A DNA stretch of 64,000 nucleotides from CAVUCE01 sp963739985 (GTDB lineage: Bacteria > Bacteroidota > Ignavibacteria > Ignavibacteriales > Ignavibacteriaceae). Positions 28,103 to 37,893 of the stretch are shown one piece after another. The stretch's first letter is position 1, and the number at the start of each line of letters is the position of its first letter. The stretch lies in the NCBI GenBank assembly GCA_963739985.1, contig CAVUCE010000021.1:496001-560000 (forward strand), in the 5' to 3' direction. The position numbers and the translations under genes were made by a program. The notes below the pieces were generated by a model. The model did no database searches and was not told where the DNA came from. It worked only from the letters and a program-made list of their open reading frames with translations.

Positions 28103-28738
28103 TTATTTATTTTGATTTATAGCGAATGAAGATACAATGTTCGAATATTCGCTTACATAAGAATTTGCTGAGTTGTGCATTTCATTCAGAATTTTCAGAG
28201 CAATTTTTTTCCTCATTGATAGTGAGCTTCCCAAGCCATCAATGGAAATATCCGAAAGAAAATTATGAACAAGTGATATTACATAATAGCTGTTATTTTG
28301 TTTTGTATAAGTATTAATAATTGCATCCCAATGGTTTTGCCCACCGTAAACAACCCAATATTCTTTTATAAAAACTTGCCCGTTAATCGTATCTTTTTTT
28401 ACATCGAGTAAATTAGAATTCAATCTAGGATTAGTATTTTCTTTAAAGTAATATCTTCCACCGTATGTACCCGGTAAAAGAACAAATGGAGTTGTATCTA
28501 CCGAAACTTCAGAATAAGTGTTACTCAATTTACCGTTGGAATTTGGTAAAATAACTTTAATGTCTTTTGCTGATTGTGTTGTAAGCTCGCCTTTATAGTT
28601 AAAGCTAAATCCATAAACACTGTTTTGATAAGCTTTAATATTTGTAAGTGATTTATTACTTGAATCTTGCGCAAAAATTGTAATTTGTAAAATTAATACA
28701 GCAAATGATAATAAATATATATTAGTTCTATTCTTCAT
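28103..28738 (-). CDS. Exported protein of unknown function
   Basis: A 211-aa protein with a signal peptide ending in FAQ (about residues 22-24). The mature part begins KAYQNSVYGFSFNYKGEL, a pattern seen in small secreted PsbP-like domains where a short beta-sheet packs on helices, and later has YWVVYGGQNHWDAIIN and YYVISLVH. I do not assign a function. It is followed after 28 bases by the T9SS cargo gene on the same strand, so they are probably co-transcribed. Confidence 0.7.
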   Translation of the reverse strand: MKNRTNIYLLSFAVLILQITIFAQDSSNKSLTNIKAYQNSVYGFSFNYKGELTTQSAKDIKVILPNSNGKLSNTYSEVSVDTTPFVLLPGTYGGRYYFKENTNPRLNSNLLDVKKDTINGQVFIKEYWVVYGGQNHWDAIINTYTKQNNSYYVISLVHNFLSDISIDGLGSSLSMRKKIALKILNEMHNSANSYVSEYSNIVSSFAINQNK

Positions 28739-29093
28739 TTTTTAAGTCTTATTATTTAATGTTTATAACCGGTTCAAAAACAAAAAGTTCCTTATTTCCT
28801 TATGAGAAATATAGAAACTACCTTTTAAATGTAAATATATGAGATAATTAATTAAAGTATTTAATTATCTCAATTGGATTCGGCAAATTAAGGCATTTTT
28901 ATAACTATTATACCCGATTTTAACCTTATCCGCTTAAAAACTATTTCAAACTCAAACATGATCGTCTTGAGATTAAACAAGTTCATCCTCCAAATCAGCA
29001 TGTTCATCGTCTTATTTTTCTTTTCGTTTCAGTTTCAAATTAAGTTTAGATCGAACAAAAAAATAATTTGAACTTTAACAAGGGAGAAGAAAG
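28739..29093. other. Divergent intergenic region with palindrome
   Basis: This 355-base gap between divergent genes holds no open frame. GAGATAATTAA at 28841-28851 is repeated perfectly inverted at 28861-28871 with a 9-base spacer. In a region containing two divergent promoters this could be an operator; it could also be an AT-rich hairpin. GGGAG precedes the ATG at 29094. Confidence 0.4.
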
Positions 29094-29708
29094 ATGAAAA
29101 CTAAAATATTATTTATCGCAGTATTATTATTTGCAACCTCCATTTATTCACAAAGTAAAAATAATTATGTAGTATCAATCGATGGAACAAAACTAGGTTT
29201 TTATTTGAGTACATCGGGAAAATATTCCACAATTAATTCGGAAGCTGCCGGATATTTGGACTATAAAGGTGCTGTAACCATCAACGAAAAATGGGCAATT
29301 GGATTTTCGGGAACCGGGCTGTATTATGATAAAGGCTTGGGTAAACTTGTCTCAGATGGAACTTATCATCTATATATCAGTTACGGAGCTTTATTTGTTG
29401 AAAGAATATTTACTCTAAGCGATGATTTAAAATTTTCGGTATCAATTCAATCTGGTTACGGTGAAGCATTTTACCAGTATGATAAAGATTATAGAAAAGA
29501 TAAAGTCTGGAGTGAAGAAATTATCGACCGAACAAAATTTTATATCTTCGAACCGGGTATCGAATTGGATTATAGAGTTTCCGGAAACTTTTGGATTGGT
29601 GTAACAGGAAGTTACAGAAATACTTCGCCATTAGAGCTGATCGGAACTTCAGAAACACTATTACAAAAATTCAACGGCGGACTTTCTTTCAAGTGGGGAA
29701 TTTTTTAA
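29094..29708 (+). CDS. Outer-membrane beta-barrel protein
   Basis: A 204-aa protein with signal peptide MKTKILFIAVLLFATSIYSQ. The mature part has alternating strands with many glycine and aromatic residues (GFYLSTSGKYS, AIGFSGTGLYYD, GIELDYRVSGNFWIGVTGSYR) and ends GGLSFKWGIF with the terminal Phe typical of outer-membrane barrels. Probably an 8- to 10-strand barrel of unknown role. It has a good ribosome site and is followed by a terminator. Confidence 0.75.
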   Translation: MKTKILFIAVLLFATSIYSQSKNNYVVSIDGTKLGFYLSTSGKYSTINSEAAGYLDYKGAVTINEKWAIGFSGTGLYYDKGLGKLVSDGTYHLYISYGALFVERIFTLSDDLKFSVSIQSGYGEAFYQYDKDYRKDKVWSEEIIDRTKFYIFEPGIELDYRVSGNFWIGVTGSYRNTSPLELIGTSETLLQKFNGGLSFKWGIF

Positions 29709-29725
29709 GGGCATTTTTCATACTC

Positions 29726-29762
29726 AAATAATTGCAGTCATAATATGTGGCTGCAATTATTT
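29726..29762 (+). terminator. Intrinsic terminator
   Basis: AAATAATTGCAG at 29726-29737 pairs with CTGCAATTATTT at 29751-29762, followed by T- and A-rich sequence. It lies 17 bases after the stop of the outer-membrane barrel gene. Confidence 0.65.
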
Positions 29763-29833
29763 TATAAAAATTTTAATTATGCGATTGAATTCAATATAAA
29801 ATATGTTGAAGTTTAGATAGGGGAAAACAGAAT

Positions 29834-30871
29834 ATGAAATTCAATAGAAAAGCAGCTGTATTAATTATACTTTTTGCAATACTCGTCCAAACAATAATTA
29901 TAGTTTATAATCAGCTAACCGGTTTTATTCATATATCCGGGTTTTTAGAATTCGGAATAAGATTATTTATAGGCACTTTTTTTAGTTCAATTTTCGGCAT
30001 CATTACAATTTTTATTGATCTAAAATTAATAAACGGGCTTGAAAATAAGTTTACCTGGCAGCACAAACCTATTCTTAGATTCATTTATGAATGTCTTGCT
30101 GCTGTGTTTGTTGGAATTGCAATCGGTTCAACAGTAACACTTGCGGCTCATATTGTGTTTCCTTATGACAATCCGGCTTTTCATTTAATTAATAATTCAC
30201 TTATTACAATCGTATTAAATATTATTATAGTTGTTGTATTGGAAGCAATAATTTATTTTAAGTTGAATAGAGAATCTTCAATTAAAGCTGAAATACTTGA
30301 GAAAGAAATTACTCAAATAAAATTGGAGACTTTAAAAAATCAGTTGAATCCGCATTTTCTATTTAACAGTTTGAATGTACTTTCTGCTTTGGTAAAAAAG
30401 GATTCCGGTAAAGCCGAAACATTTATCGATGAATTTTCCTCAATTTATAGATACATACTTGATGTTATTGATAAACCTGTCGTAGAAGTGAAAGAGGAAT
30501 TGAGTTTTGCTAAATCGTATTTGTACCTGCAGCAAATAAGATTTGAAAATGGGATTAAAACCGATATAAATATTGAAGCTTCTAAGTTAAAATACTTTGT
30601 ACCGCCATTAGCTATTCAGACTCTTTTAGAAAATTCTCTAAAACATAATAAAGCAACGAGCGATAATCCTTTATTTATAGAAATTAAAAACGAAGGTGAA
30701 TTCCTGTTAATAAAAAATAATCTTCAACCAAAGTTTAGAAATAATGAATCAAAGGGAATTGGCCTGGAAAACCTAAAGAAGCGTTATAAGTTGATTTCCG
30801 GAATTGAACCGGAATTTATTCTTCATCAAAATGAATACGTTGCAAAACTTCCATTAATAAATTTAAATTAA
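29834..30871 (+). CDS. LytS/YehU-type sensor histidine kinase
   Basis: A 345-aa membrane kinase. Four hydrophobic segments (about 8-28, 40-62, 85-108, 122-142) are followed by a coiled coil and a His_kinase domain with LKNQLNPHFLFNSLN, phospho-acceptor H174. The ATPase part is short, with LLENSLKHN and GIGLENLKKRY as N and G boxes. The gene ends 2 bases before the LytTR response regulator gene, its certain partner. Such pairs in Bacteroidota usually control envelope or transport genes; the signal is unknown. GGGG precedes the ATG. Confidence 0.92.
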   Translation: MKFNRKAAVLIILFAILVQTIIIVYNQLTGFIHISGFLEFGIRLFIGTFFSSIFGIITIFIDLKLINGLENKFTWQHKPILRFIYECLAAVFVGIAIGSTVTLAAHIVFPYDNPAFHLINNSLITIVLNIIIVVVLEAIIYFKLNRESSIKAEILEKEITQIKLETLKNQLNPHFLFNSLNVLSALVKKDSGKAETFIDEFSSIYRYILDVIDKPVVEVKEELSFAKSYLYLQQIRFENGIKTDINIEASKLKYFVPPLAIQTLLENSLKHNKATSDNPLFIEIKNEGEFLLIKNNLQPKFRNNESKGIGLENLKKRYKLISGIEPEFILHQNEYVAKLPLINLN

Positions 30872-30873
30872 AT

Positions 30874-31629
30874 ATGAAAGTTGTAATAATTGAAGATGAA
30901 AATCTCGCCGCTGAAAGATTGGAACAATTACTAAAAGAAATTAATAGCGAGATTGATGTATGTGCAAAAATTGGATCGGTTTCAGAATCGATTAAATGGC
31001 TGAATAATAATAACGTTGATCTTATTTTCCTGGATATTCAACTATCAGATGGATTAAGCTTTAATATTTTTGAAAATATAGAAACTGAAATTCCAATAAT
31101 TTTTACTACAGCCTATGATCAATATGCCGTTAAAGCTTTTAAACTTAATAGCATTGACTATTTGTTAAAACCTATCCGAAAAGACGAACTTCGAGATAGT
31201 ATTAAAAAATTTCAAAAACTTAAAACTACTTCGCTTTTAGATTTTGAAGAATTACTCAAACAGATTAAAAACGAAAGCACAAACTATAAAAAACGATTTC
31301 TTGTTCAATACGGACAAAAGATTAAAAAAGTTGAAATAGAAGAAATTGCTTATTTTTATGCTTTGGAGAAAAATGTATTTTTAAATACTTTTTCAAATAA
31401 TACATATCCGGTCGATTTTACACTCGATAAACTTCAAGAGTTATTAAATCCGGATGATTTTTTTAGAATAAATAGGAAGATGATAATTAGTTTTAAGTCA
31501 ATTAAAAATATGGTGCCCTATTCGAGATCAAGAATTAATATTGATTTGGAACCTCCTGCGCCGAAGGAAATTGAAGCTCTTGTTAGTATTGAAAGATCTT
31601 CTCCGTTTAAGGATTGGTTGAATAAATAG
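30874..31629 (+). CDS. LytTR-family response regulator
   Basis: A 251-aa regulator. The receiver domain (1-118) has E7-D8, phospho-acceptor D54 (FLDIQLSDG) and the conserved Lys in YLLKPI. The C-terminal LytTR DNA-binding domain (about 145-248) has FLVQYGQKIKKVEIEEIAYFYALEKNVFL and FFRINRKMIISFKSIKNM. It should bind direct repeats near target promoters. It is translationally adjacent to the LytS-type kinase gene. I found no LytTR-type repeat that I could assign in the window. Confidence 0.93.
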   Translation: MKVVIIEDENLAAERLEQLLKEINSEIDVCAKIGSVSESIKWLNNNNVDLIFLDIQLSDGLSFNIFENIETEIPIIFTTAYDQYAVKAFKLNSIDYLLKPIRKDELRDSIKKFQKLKTTSLLDFEELLKQIKNESTNYKKRFLVQYGQKIKKVEIEEIAYFYALEKNVFLNTFSNNTYPVDFTLDKLQELLNPDDFFRINRKMIISFKSIKNMVPYSRSRINIDLEPPAPKEIEALVSIERSSPFKDWLNK

Positions 31630-31689
31630 GTAGTTTGTGAATTTTAATAATTGAAAAATTTAGCAGCTTTTAGCATACGTATAATTTGA

Positions 31690-32358
31690 ATGAATAATTT
31701 CCTTTTACAAAAACCCATTGCTCACCGCGGACTTCACAATGGTGTTGATATTATTGAGAACACTATTTCTGCTTTTGAAAAAGCAATCAAAAATAATTAT
31801 CCTATTGAGCTCGATGTTCAGTTAACACTTGATAAAAAAGTTGTGGCTTTCCATGATGTAAATACCACCAGACTAACCGGCAAAAATTTTACCATAAATC
31901 GAACGGTATTAAAAGATTTGAAGAATCTAAGAATTAAAAATTCTGATGAACAAATTCCTACTTTTGAAGAAGTAATAAGACTTGTTGATGGTACCGTTCC
32001 GTTATTAATTGAAATAAAGAACGAAAAACTTCCCGGAGATTTGGAAAAGGAAGTTCTTCGTTTGTTAAAAGAATATAATGGTGAAATCGCAATTCAATCT
32101 TTTAATCCTTTTACAGTAAAAAAAATTAAAAAAGAAAACCCGGTTATATTAGTAGGACAGGTATCATCAGATTTCAAAGATATAAATTTTCCGTCTATAC
32201 AGAAATATATTCTAAAAAATATGTTTCTTAATTTTTGGACTAAACCGGATTTTATTTCTTATGATATTGATGCATTACCAAACACTAGAGTTGAAAATCT
32301 TCGTAAAAACGGAATGCCGATTTTGGCATGGACTGTAAGAACTACAGCCGCAGTTTGA
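31690..32358 (+). CDS. Glycerophosphodiester phosphodiesterase, C-terminal frameshift
   Basis: A 222-aa enzyme that releases an alcohol from glycerophosphodiesters, yielding glycerol-3-phosphate. Catalytic and metal residues are visible: AHRG (H12, R13), ENT (E23, N24), ELDVQLTLDKKVVAFHD and LLIEIKNE. There is no signal peptide. The frame ends abruptly at WTVRTTAAV, whereas the family continues to a DNIIFE motif. That end exists in another frame directly after: QFEKSKIYCDNFIFEN (about 32353-32400). A one-base error or mutation near 32352 therefore truncates the protein by about 20 residues. No ribosome site is clear. Confidence 0.85.
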   Translation: MNNFLLQKPIAHRGLHNGVDIIENTISAFEKAIKNNYPIELDVQLTLDKKVVAFHDVNTTRLTGKNFTINRTVLKDLKNLRIKNSDEQIPTFEEVIRLVDGTVPLLIEIKNEKLPGDLEKEVLRLLKEYNGEIAIQSFNPFTVKKIKKENPVILVGQVSSDFKDINFPSIQKYILKNMFLNFWTKPDFISYDIDALPNTRVENLRKNGMPILAWTVRTTAAV

Positions 32359-32529
32359 GAAATCAAAAATATATTGCGACAATTTTATTTTTGAAAATAT
32401 TGGTGAGTTAAATGATCTAAACTTTTATATAGCTATATTAGCAGTTATTTTATTAAATTCAATTAAGTTATAGTAAAAAAGTTTATAACTATAGATTTCT
32501 ATACTAGAATTTTTATAAGGAGAATTGTT

Positions 32530-32981
32530 ATGAAAAGGATATCAATTTATATTGCTTGGCGTAACATTTCTATTTTCTGCAATTTCATTTGCGCAAAGTA
32601 AAAGTAATAAAGTAGATCGGGAGCCTGAGTATTTGAGAATTGAAAACGCATTCAGAAACTCAAATCCAACTGCGATTGAAGATTTGCTTGCCGGTTCTGT
32701 AAATTTGAGAATTGGTGATTCTCTGTATCAAAATATTTCCAGTATACAAGTAACAAATTTACTTAAAAAATATTTTGCTAATAAAAGTGATGTTAAATTT
32801 AAGTTTAACTCGGATGGAAACGGAACTCTGCATTATAAAACCAAAGACGGAAAAGAGCAAGAACAAAACGTAGATGTTTTTCTTTCCCATTCACGGCAAA
32901 GCTTTTATATACGCATTAAATTTTAGTGATTATCCAACAACCACTATGTTTTATAAAAATCATGGGAAGGGTAAAAATTAG
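32530..32981 (+). pseudogene. Small exported protein gene with two frameshifts
   Basis: A DUF4783-like secreted protein of about 150 aa if repaired. AAGGAG precedes ATG at 32530 (MKRISIY), but the rest of the signal peptide, LLGVTFLFSAISFAQ, is in another frame from 32552. The central part is open to about 32880. The end in that frame (SRQSFYIRIKF) looks wrong, while a shifted frame gives FFPIHGKAFIYALNFSDYPTTTMFY and stops at 32981. So one-base shifts occur near 32548 and 32880. The intact middle frame is 32552-32926. Function unknown; the family name is tentative. Confidence 0.65.
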
Positions 32982-33030
32982 CTGAAAAGTTTTTAGCTAA
33001 TTGATTAAATTATGCAAAGATAGGGGAGAT

Positions 33031-34139
33031 ATGTTTGCAGTAGTAATAATCATATTATCATTTCATGGTATATTCCATCTAGCTGAATTCCTTAGAGCAT
33101 TTAATTGGACAAAGCTATCTCAAATTTAACAAAACATGCATCTAAGTTTGCCGGGTTATTGTGGACGATTACAGCTTCTGTACTCTTTTTTGCTTCTGCA
33201 ATTTTGCTGTATTCAGATATTCAAATTTGGTGGCTAATTGCAGCAGCCGGGATAATAATTTCGCAAATATTAATATTTATTTTCTGGAGCGATGCTAAAT
33301 TTGCAACTGTTATAAATGTTGTTCTGCTTGTACCTTTGATAATAATATACGCAGAGTCAAGACCTACAAGTTTTAATAATGTGTACTCATCAGAAGTTAA
33401 TAATGGATTAACTAACTATAAAAGTCCTTCAATATTAACAAAAGAAGATTTGCAGCATCTTCCTCTTCCCGTGCAAAAATATATAATATATTCCGGAGCG
33501 GTGGGGAAAGAAAAAATTGTGAATTTTAAAGCCGTATTTAAAGGACAAATTAAGCCTAAACCAAATTCGGAATTTCTTGATTTTACAGCTGAACAGTTTA
33601 ACTTTTATGGACAACCAACAAGATTATTTTATATAAAATCAAAAATGTTTGGTTTACCTTTTGAAGGTTTACACATCTATAAAAATGCAAACGCTACAAT
33701 GAAGATTAAGGTTGCTTCACTTTTTAATATTGCTAATGCAAAAGGCGATAAAATGAATAAAAGTGAAACCGTTACTTTTTTCAATGATATGTGCTTTTTG
33801 GCTCCGGCTACATTAATTGATAAAAATATAGAGTGGGAGCAAATAGATACTTTAACTACTAGAGCAAAATTCACTTTAGGCAATAATACTATTTCTGCTG
33901 TTCTATATTTCAATGAAAAAGGACAGCTAATAAACTTCACATCAAAAGACAGATATGAATCTGCCGATGGAAGAATTTATAGAAGTTATGAATGGAAAAC
34001 GCCGCTTAGTAATTACAAAAACTTTAACGGTAGGAGAATTGCCTCATACGGGGAAGCATACTGGGTAAAGCCCAAAGGCGATTTTTGCTACGGCAAATTT
34101 AATTTACTAGATATTAAGTATAATGTTCAACCTGATTAA
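33031..34139 (+). CDS. Membrane protein, DUF6544/DUF6920-like, N-terminal frameshift
   Basis: A roughly 368-aa protein if repaired. GGGGAG precedes ATG at 33031, which encodes MFAVVIIILSFHGIFHLAEFLRAFN, the usual first membrane helix. The frame then shifts at about 33103; the remaining 344 residues (from 33105) contain three more membrane helices and a large domain with LPLPVQKYIIYSGAVGKEKI, FYGQPTRLF, FNDMCFLAPATLID and FNGRRIASYGEAYW. From memory these motifs belong to DUF6544 or a related DUF, function unknown. The intact frame alone would lack the first helix. It ends 26 bases before a T9SS cargo gene. Confidence 0.75.
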
Positions 34140-34165
34140 TCTTTCATCTGAATAAGGAATATCCA

Positions 34166-37100
34166 ATGAAGAAAAAATCTTTGTTATTAATGATACTGTT
34201 TTTATTTAGTTACGGGTTAACAAATCCTCTGCTTGCAAAAGGCAGTGAAAAAGATAAGAATAGTAAAGTTTCTAATAATGCCGGTTCACCTTCCTTAACT
34301 AAATTTAACATCAATAAAATCTCCACGGTATTTGTAAATGACGGTAATTCAGATTTTGATCCTAGGACTCAAAATGCAGGATTGATATATCCTAAAGGTT
34401 CTGGCAAGAATGCTGTTTTTGAAAGCGGGTTTACCTGGGGCGGACTTGTTGATGGGGAACCGAGAGTTGGTGGTTCAACTTATCTTTCAGGATTGCAGCC
34501 CGGCAGAATTCTTCCCGGCGGAACTCCAGAATCACCGGATAATGCGGATGCCAGAATTTATCGTGTGCGTCCTGATTATTTAGCTGCTGATCTTACTTCT
34601 GATGCTAATGATATGCAGGAAACGGTGGATGAAGTTAAAGCTCAATATGAAAAAGATTGGAATGAATGGCCGGCAGAATATGGCGCACCTTACAATGATG
34701 TTAACAAAGATGGGAAATATGAACCTGGTGTTGATATTCCCGGAGTTCCCGGAGCGGATCAAACAATATGGTTTGTTGCAAACGATTTTGATTCCACTCG
34801 CACAAAAAAAATGTACGGTGCTTTGCCTCTCTATTTAGAATTGCAGTGCACGATTTGGGGATATAATTCCGATGGTCCTTTAGGTTATATGTTTTTTAGA
34901 AAATACAAACTAATAAACAAAGGAAATTCTACTATTGACAGTATGTACGTTTCGATGTGGTCAGACGTTGATAATGGAGATGCTGGAGATGATTTAGTCG
35001 GTTGCGATACTACACTGGATTTAGGTTTTGTTTATAACAGTAAAGAAAATGATGCGATTTATGATTATTCTCCTCCGACTGTTGGATTTGTAAATTTACA
35101 GGGTCCAATCGTAAATGGTTCAACTAATGATTCGGCAAAATTTAACGGAAGAATTATTAAAGGTAAAAAGAATTTGCCGATGACCGCATTTGCTTTTTTT
35201 GTTGGTGGTTCTGCTACCTATGGCGATCCACCAATGGGTGATATTGAAGGTACTCTTGAGTTTTATGATTATATGCAGGGAAGAGTTTATTTACAGGGTA
35301 GAAATTCCTTTAAAGCGCCGGATGCTTTAGGTGGATATTTCACGCATTTTCCGGTAAGTGGTAATCCTATTAATAAAGCTGGTTGGCTTGATGGAGTATA
35401 TTTCCCTCCAGGTGACCGGAGAATTGTAATTGGTTCGGGTCCTATAAATATGGCGCCTTCCGACACTCAAGAAGTTGTATATGCGGAGATTGTTGCCGGG
35501 CATGAAGATTCTGAATCGCGTTTGGCTTCTTTAACATTGGTTAAAAATTATTCTGCTTATGCAAAATATTTGTATAAAAATGATTTATTAAACAATTACA
35601 AAATTCCAACAGCAGATGTTAAAGTGGAAAACTTGGATCGCTCGGCAATTTTGAATTGGGGAGAAAACCAAAATTCTTACTCAAACATTGAAAATATAAA
35701 CGAAGGCGGATTTAAGTTTGAAGGATATAATGTATATCAACTTCCATCTGAAAATGCAGAATTATCTGAGGGTATTTTATTAAAAACTTATGATGTAAAA
35801 GATGGCTATGGAGCAATCGAGAGATATTTTGTTGAACCTCATACAGGCCAAAATTTAACAAGGCTAGCAGTTTTTGGTAATGATGAGGGAATAAAAAGAT
35901 ATATAAAAATAGATTTAGATTCTCTTAGAAGTGCAAAATTAAACAACGGATCTAAGTATTATTTTGCGGTTACATCATATCTTTTTTGCCCGGCTCTTGG
36001 GTTAAATAATCCTGTTATAGAAAGTCAGCCTAGTGTTGTAACGGTTATTCCGAAAACATCCGATCCCGGAGTTAGATATGGTGCTGAATTGAGTGATACA
36101 ATAAAAGTTAATCATGTTCAAGGAAACAGCGATGGTTCTGTTATTCCTTTAGTTACTGATCCTGCTTCGCTTACCGGCGATGATTATCAGGTTACTTTTA
36201 ATAAAAATTATGATTCAACTTCTTTATCATATATATATTCATGGAACTTAAAGGATATAACTAAAAACCTAGTTTTGTTAAAAGATCAAACAAATCTTAC
36301 GGGTGATGACAAGTATAACATAATTGACGGACTTCAAATAAAAGTAAAGAATCCTCCGCTTAAAGGTAAAAGCTGGAGCTACATTGGAAACAGCGATAAT
36401 AGAAGTTCTGTTTATTATTGGTACAATGGAGGTAGATGGTTCGATTTTTACTTTGGCTTAGTAAATTCATATTACGGTATGATAGCTTTAGAGCCACAAT
36501 ATAGCGGTTCTACTTCAGTTAAGCCTTACGAAGATGTACCGGTTGAATTACGATGGCGACCGATGAAATCATATACTGATTTGAATGGAAATGGTGACTT
36601 TGATCCCGGCGAACCTTACATTGTTGACGATCTATCAAAAACACAAAAAGCATACATGTATTCCGATACATCGGGGAGATTTTATGAAGGATTTTACGAT
36701 GTCCCTTTCACTGCGTGGGATGTCAGCGATTCGCTTAATCCAAGACAATTAAATATTGCAATGCTTGATCCTGATAAGGATCATCAATGGGAATTTAACT
36801 TTAAATCCCTAAATCCTGATTCTTCACTTCCTAACAATGGTGATGTGCAAAATAATTACATGTGGATATTAAATACTACGTACGACCCTTCCGGCAAGAT
36901 GTACGGCGATGGACAAAATGACACCAAGGATTTTTGGTCTTATAATAATGGTCTTGGAGTTTGGGATGGAATGTGGGTTGTACTTTTGAATGGTAAATAT
37001 GGACCAATGCTTGGAGAAGAATGTAAATTGAAGTTAGTTCCCAATAGAGTAGTTGAAGATAATGATATTTATGAATTTAAAGTACCGGCAAATATAAAGA

Positions 37101-37441
37101 GTAATGATTTAGCCAAAACCGATGTTCAGAAAATTAATGTTTTTCCTAATCCTTATTACGGATTTCATGATCAGCAGACCAGCAGCGCTGATAGGTTTGT
37201 AACATTTAATCATTTGCCGGAACATGCGATTATAAGAATATTTGATTTAAGCGGAACGTTAATAAGAACATTAGAGAAAGATGATACCTCACAATATTTC
37301 AAATGGGATTTACGTAACGAACATAATTTTTGGGTAAGCAGCGGGCTGTATATTGTTTATATCGAAATGCCGGAAGTAGGCACCACAAAAATCTTGAAAT
37401 GTGCAGTCATCCAAAATCAGTATGTGCCTTCTCATTTTTGA
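34166..37441 (+). CDS. Large secreted protein with calcium-loop motifs and T9SS-type C-terminus
   Basis: A 1091-aa exported protein. It starts with a signal peptide (MKKKSLLLMILFLFSYGLTNPLLA). Two dockerin/EF-hand-like Asp-rich loops are visible, DVNKDGKYEPG at 178-188 and DLNGNGDFDPGEP at 805-817, probably binding calcium. A fibronectin-like segment (EGYNVYQLPSENAELSEGI) lies near 525. VFPNPYYG at 992-999 starts a C-terminal sorting-type domain (IIRIFDLSGTLIRTL). No catalytic motif is recognisable; large proteins of this design are common and uncharacterised in Ignavibacteria. It probably sits on the cell surface. A strong hairpin follows the stop. Confidence 0.85.
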   Translation: MKKKSLLLMILFLFSYGLTNPLLAKGSEKDKNSKVSNNAGSPSLTKFNINKISTVFVNDGNSDFDPRTQNAGLIYPKGSGKNAVFESGFTWGGLVDGEPRVGGSTYLSGLQPGRILPGGTPESPDNADARIYRVRPDYLAADLTSDANDMQETVDEVKAQYEKDWNEWPAEYGAPYNDVNKDGKYEPGVDIPGVPGADQTIWFVANDFDSTRTKKMYGALPLYLELQCTIWGYNSDGPLGYMFFRKYKLINKGNSTIDSMYVSMWSDVDNGDAGDDLVGCDTTLDLGFVYNSKENDAIYDYSPPTVGFVNLQGPIVNGSTNDSAKFNGRIIKGKKNLPMTAFAFFVGGSATYGDPPMGDIEGTLEFYDYMQGRVYLQGRNSFKAPDALGGYFTHFPVSGNPINKAGWLDGVYFPPGDRRIVIGSGPINMAPSDTQEVVYAEIVAGHEDSESRLASLTLVKNYSAYAKYLYKNDLLNNYKIPTADVKVENLDRSAILNWGENQNSYSNIENINEGGFKFEGYNVYQLPSENAELSEGILLKTYDVKDGYGAIERYFVEPHTGQNLTRLAVFGNDEGIKRYIKIDLDSLRSAKLNNGSKYYFAVTSYLFCPALGLNNPVIESQPSVVTVIPKTSDPGVRYGAELSDTIKVNHVQGNSDGSVIPLVTDPASLTGDDYQVTFNKNYDSTSLSYIYSWNLKDITKNLVLLKDQTNLTGDDKYNIIDGLQIKVKNPPLKGKSWSYIGNSDNRSSVYYWYNGGRWFDFYFGLVNSYYGMIALEPQYSGSTSVKPYEDVPVELRWRPMKSYTDLNGNGDFDPGEPYIVDDLSKTQKAYMYSDTSGRFYEGFYDVPFTAWDVSDSLNPRQLNIAMLDPDKDHQWEFNFKSLNPDSSLPNNGDVQNNYMWILNTTYDPSGKMYGDGQNDTKDFWSYNNGLGVWDGMWVVLLNGKYGPMLGEECKLKLVPNRVVEDNDIYEFKVPANIKSNDLAKTDVQKINVFPNPYYGFHDQQTSSADRFVTFNHLPEHAIIRIFDLSGTLIRTLEKDDTSQYFKWDLRNEHNFWVSSGLYIVYIEMPEVGTTKILKCAVIQNQYVPSHF

Positions 37442-37486
37442 TGACAATAGAATTTATGTTATTTGTTTTATCCAAACATATTATGT

Positions 37487-37511
37487 AGGGGACGCAAAGT
37501 TTGCGTCCCCT
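37487..37511 (+). terminator. GC-rich 12-bp hairpin
   Basis: AGGGGACGCAAA (37487-37498) and its perfect inverse at 37500-37511 form a stem 45 bases after the stop of the large secreted protein gene. The T-run beyond is poor, but the stem is by far the most GC-rich in its surroundings. Confidence 0.6.
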
Positions 37512-37579
37512 GCATTTGTATTACAATTTAAAGAATAATTTTATTTATTAAATTGTCGTAAATAAATTTCAAAATTGAT

Positions 37580-37780
37580 ATGCCAATAAACTGCAGACAA
37601 TGTAAATACTTTTTCATTACCTGGGATCCCAAAGCACCAAACGGCTGTAAAGCGCTAGGAATGAAAACCAAGAAAATGCCCTCATGGGAAGTCTATTCTG
37701 CTTCCGGTATTGAATGCTTAAAGTTTACTCCAAAACTATCCGCTCAAAAATCTGACAAGAAACGTAACGATTATTTTTAG
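37580..37780 (+). CDS. Small four-cysteine protein
   Basis: A 66-aa protein with four cysteines: CRQC at 5-8, C23 (NGCKALG) and C46 (GIECLKF). The pattern CxxCxYF..TWDP..P.GCKA.G......P...V..SG..CL.F is widely conserved in small bacterial proteins. Function is unknown to me; the cysteines suggest a small metal-binding (zinc or iron) fold. It lacks a signal peptide. It lies alone between the T9SS cargo gene and a peroxiredoxin gene, 113 bases before the latter. Confidence 0.75.
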   Translation: MPINCRQCKYFFITWDPKAPNGCKALGMKTKKMPSWEVYSASGIECLKFTPKLSAQKSDKKRNDYF

Positions 37781-37893
37781 AATTTATTCTTTATATGGAA
37801 GTTTATATATTGAAGAGTAATTCTTAGTAAAGTATTATATAACATTTCTTTTGTTCTTCAAACATTGAAGCAAATCTAATAAGGGGGAAATAA

